DNA from: a virus
IMG/VR virus record: IMGVR_UViG_3300037247_000105
Coordinates: 1 to 22,513 of that record
Length of the DNA stretch: 22,513 bases
Strand: one strand, 5' to 3'
Positions 21,406 to 22,513 of the stretch are shown here, piece after piece (position 1 is the stretch's first letter; each line of letters opens with the position of its first letter). The notes beneath the pieces are model-generated. The model did no database searches. It was not told where the DNA came from and saw nothing but the letters and a program-made list of their open reading frames with translations. The translations under genes were made by a program, and so were the position numbers.

Positions 21406-22513
21406 AAGGATTGTCTTTCTTCTTCAACCGACGTTCCGAGATCTCACGGGCTTTCGCCTGCTCCCGTGCTTCGACACTGTCCACCAGGGTGAACGGGCCG
21501 AAGAACTTATCCATGAGAAGGCGCAATCCTTGAGTCGCGGTGTCGAGTAAATCGTCTCGCTCCACGGAGCCAGGACCCACATAGGAGCAGACTTGAGAGA
21601 CGAGGGGGTCAGCCCAGGTTTTGAAGGTTCCAGGGTTGATCTCCGATTCAACAGCCCAGACTCGACCGGCGGCAAACATAGGCGACACGTAATGTAGTCG
21701 CGTTAGCTTATCCTCATTACCCGGATTGTAGCCGTGCGTCAAGATATTCTCTTCCGCCAGCTGCTGTCTCAAGCTGATCCCAGATGCCTTCTCCTCGATC
21801 AAAATGATGTCAGGCACGCGCCCCTGGTGCTTGGCTCGTTGACCTTTAGGGATGATCTGTGGTCTCAGGAGGGGCTCGTCCACATCACCGTAGGTGTACG
21901 TTTTCTCCTTCTTGATCCGGCGCACGAGAGCCGGGAACCCCAGCCAGTCTTCCCATGCATCGAGCAACAGCACATGCGGCATAGGAGGCTTGCCTTGGCG
22001 AGGGATCATGAAGACACCCCACGCACTGCAGGCTGTCGGATCGTTCTCCTGCTTGCGCTTGTCGAAGTTCTTCTCGGTGAACGCAGGGTCGATGGACAGC
22101 ACGATGAAGTTGAACTTCGGCAGTGCTTTGGTGTGAGGCCAGATCCTCCATTGACTGCGCTTGACGAAGCCTTCCTCTTCCGGGTCCAGCAGCTCGCCCC
22201 GGATCTCCTGGCGACCAACTCGCGTGCCTTCGTACTTGGCAATCGACTCGAAGAAGTACTCAGTCAAATTATCCCGGTTCTCGTAGGTGCTGCCCACCAC
22301 ATCGACGGTACGTTTGTCGTTGACTAACCGGCGTACGAAGGGGGTTGGCTTCGGTGTCCCCGTCACACAGATCTGAGGCTTCTCGCCCAGGCGCAGGCCG
22401 AAGCTCAAGTTGTCCCATGCCTCCTGCGGGTACTTCCACGATGCGATCTCATCGCACCAGATCTTGGCATGCTGCGGACCCCGGAGCCGCTCGGGAGTAT
22501 CCCCCGCGAAGCC
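21398..22513 (-). CDS. terL: Terminase large subunit, 3' part (5' end outside window)
   Basis: The open frame runs back to the window edge, giving 371 residues. The TTG at 22408 is internal and not the real start. Upstream of it the frame reads GFAGDTPERLRGPQHAKIWCDEIASW, with the Walker B acidic pair D-E. CVTGTPKPTPF follows, matching the coupling motif of the ATPase domain. The nuclease domain shows the RNase H-like acids: D in VLSIDPAFTEK, E in ILIEEKASGISLRQQL, and D in ERDDLLDTATQGLRLL. The Walker A part is beyond the window. The enzyme pumps DNA into the prohead and cuts it. It is the first gene of the head module here and overlaps the next gene by 8 bases. Confidence 0.92.
   Translation of the reverse strand, partial: GFAGDTPERLRGPQHAKIWCDEIASWKYPQEAWDNLSFGLRLGEKPQICVTGTPKPTPFVRRLVNDKRTVDVVGSTYENRDNLTEYFFESIAKYEGTRVGRQEIRGELLDPEEEGFVKRSQWRIWPHTKALPKFNFIVLSIDPAFTEKNFDKRKQENDPTACSAWGVFMIPRQGKPPMPHVLLLDAWEDWLGFPALVRRIKKEKTYTYGDVDEPLLRPQIIPKGQRAKHQGRVPDIILIEEKASGISLRQQLAEENILTHGYNPGNEDKLTRLHYVSPMFAAGRVWAVESEINPGTFKTWADPLVSQVCSYVGPGSVERDDLLDTATQGLRLLMDKFFGPFTLVDSVEAREQAKAREISERRLKKKDNPYD

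Noticed and set aside
21734-22327. A 197-codon open frame on the plus strand
   Set aside because: It is wholly antisense to the terminase nuclease region, whose motifs are clear. No ribosome site or domain supports it.
22406-22408. TTG at 22408 as the terminase start
   Set aside because: The frame continues upstream to the window edge with Walker B-type sequence (IWCDE), so the gene is simply cut by the window.

Overview
The window is a segment of a tailed double-stranded DNA phage (or prophage) genome. It holds the packaging, head, neck, fibre and lysis region. Every gene I can support lies on the minus strand, so transcription runs from high to low coordinates. Genes are packed as one operon-like series, mostly joined by 1-8 nt overlaps or gaps under 30 nt. 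There is no integrase, replication gene, tRNA, IS element or CRISPR array. A short-tailed (podovirus-like) phage is suggested by the large portal, a connector of the SU10/P22 gp4 adaptor type, and the absence of any tape-measure or major tail tube gene in 22 kb. A Gram-negative host is suggested by strong Shine-Dalgarno sites, a lipobox-bearing lysis-region protein and an M15 peptidase endolysin. The exact host cannot be read from the sequence.

In transcription order, the packaging and head block comes first. It has the large terminase (5' end cut by the window edge), two small unknown genes, an 867-residue portal protein, two small unknown genes, a GroES-like co-chaperonin, a scaffolding-like protein, a conserved head-region protein, a probable capsid cement protein, and the major capsid protein (Mu gpT-like, HK97 fold presumed). 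Having the co-chaperonin between portal and scaffold suggests that the phage brings its own helper for folding capsid proteins on host GroEL.

Between about 14.0 and 7.1 kb lies a run of beta-rich, probably virion-surface proteins. They show lectin-like (LamG), DNRLRE plus choice-of-anchor, and discoidin-like signatures. Also in this run are a coiled-coil protein and a 412-residue Gly/Lys-rich repeat protein whose gene carries a dnaX-type slippery heptamer. The 353-residue connector-like protein has a discoidin-like domain inserted in it. A small zinc-binding-like protein follows.

The last block starts with an 1103-residue repetitive fibre protein and three small genes. A lysis cassette follows: an i-spanin-like membrane protein, an M15 endolysin, a holin-like protein and a lipoprotein. 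Next come an acidic-tailed protein, a second connector (the SU10-type adaptor) and the first 45 codons of another virion gene. The lysis cassette is therefore embedded among structural genes. All assignments rest on reading the sequence; no database search was run.
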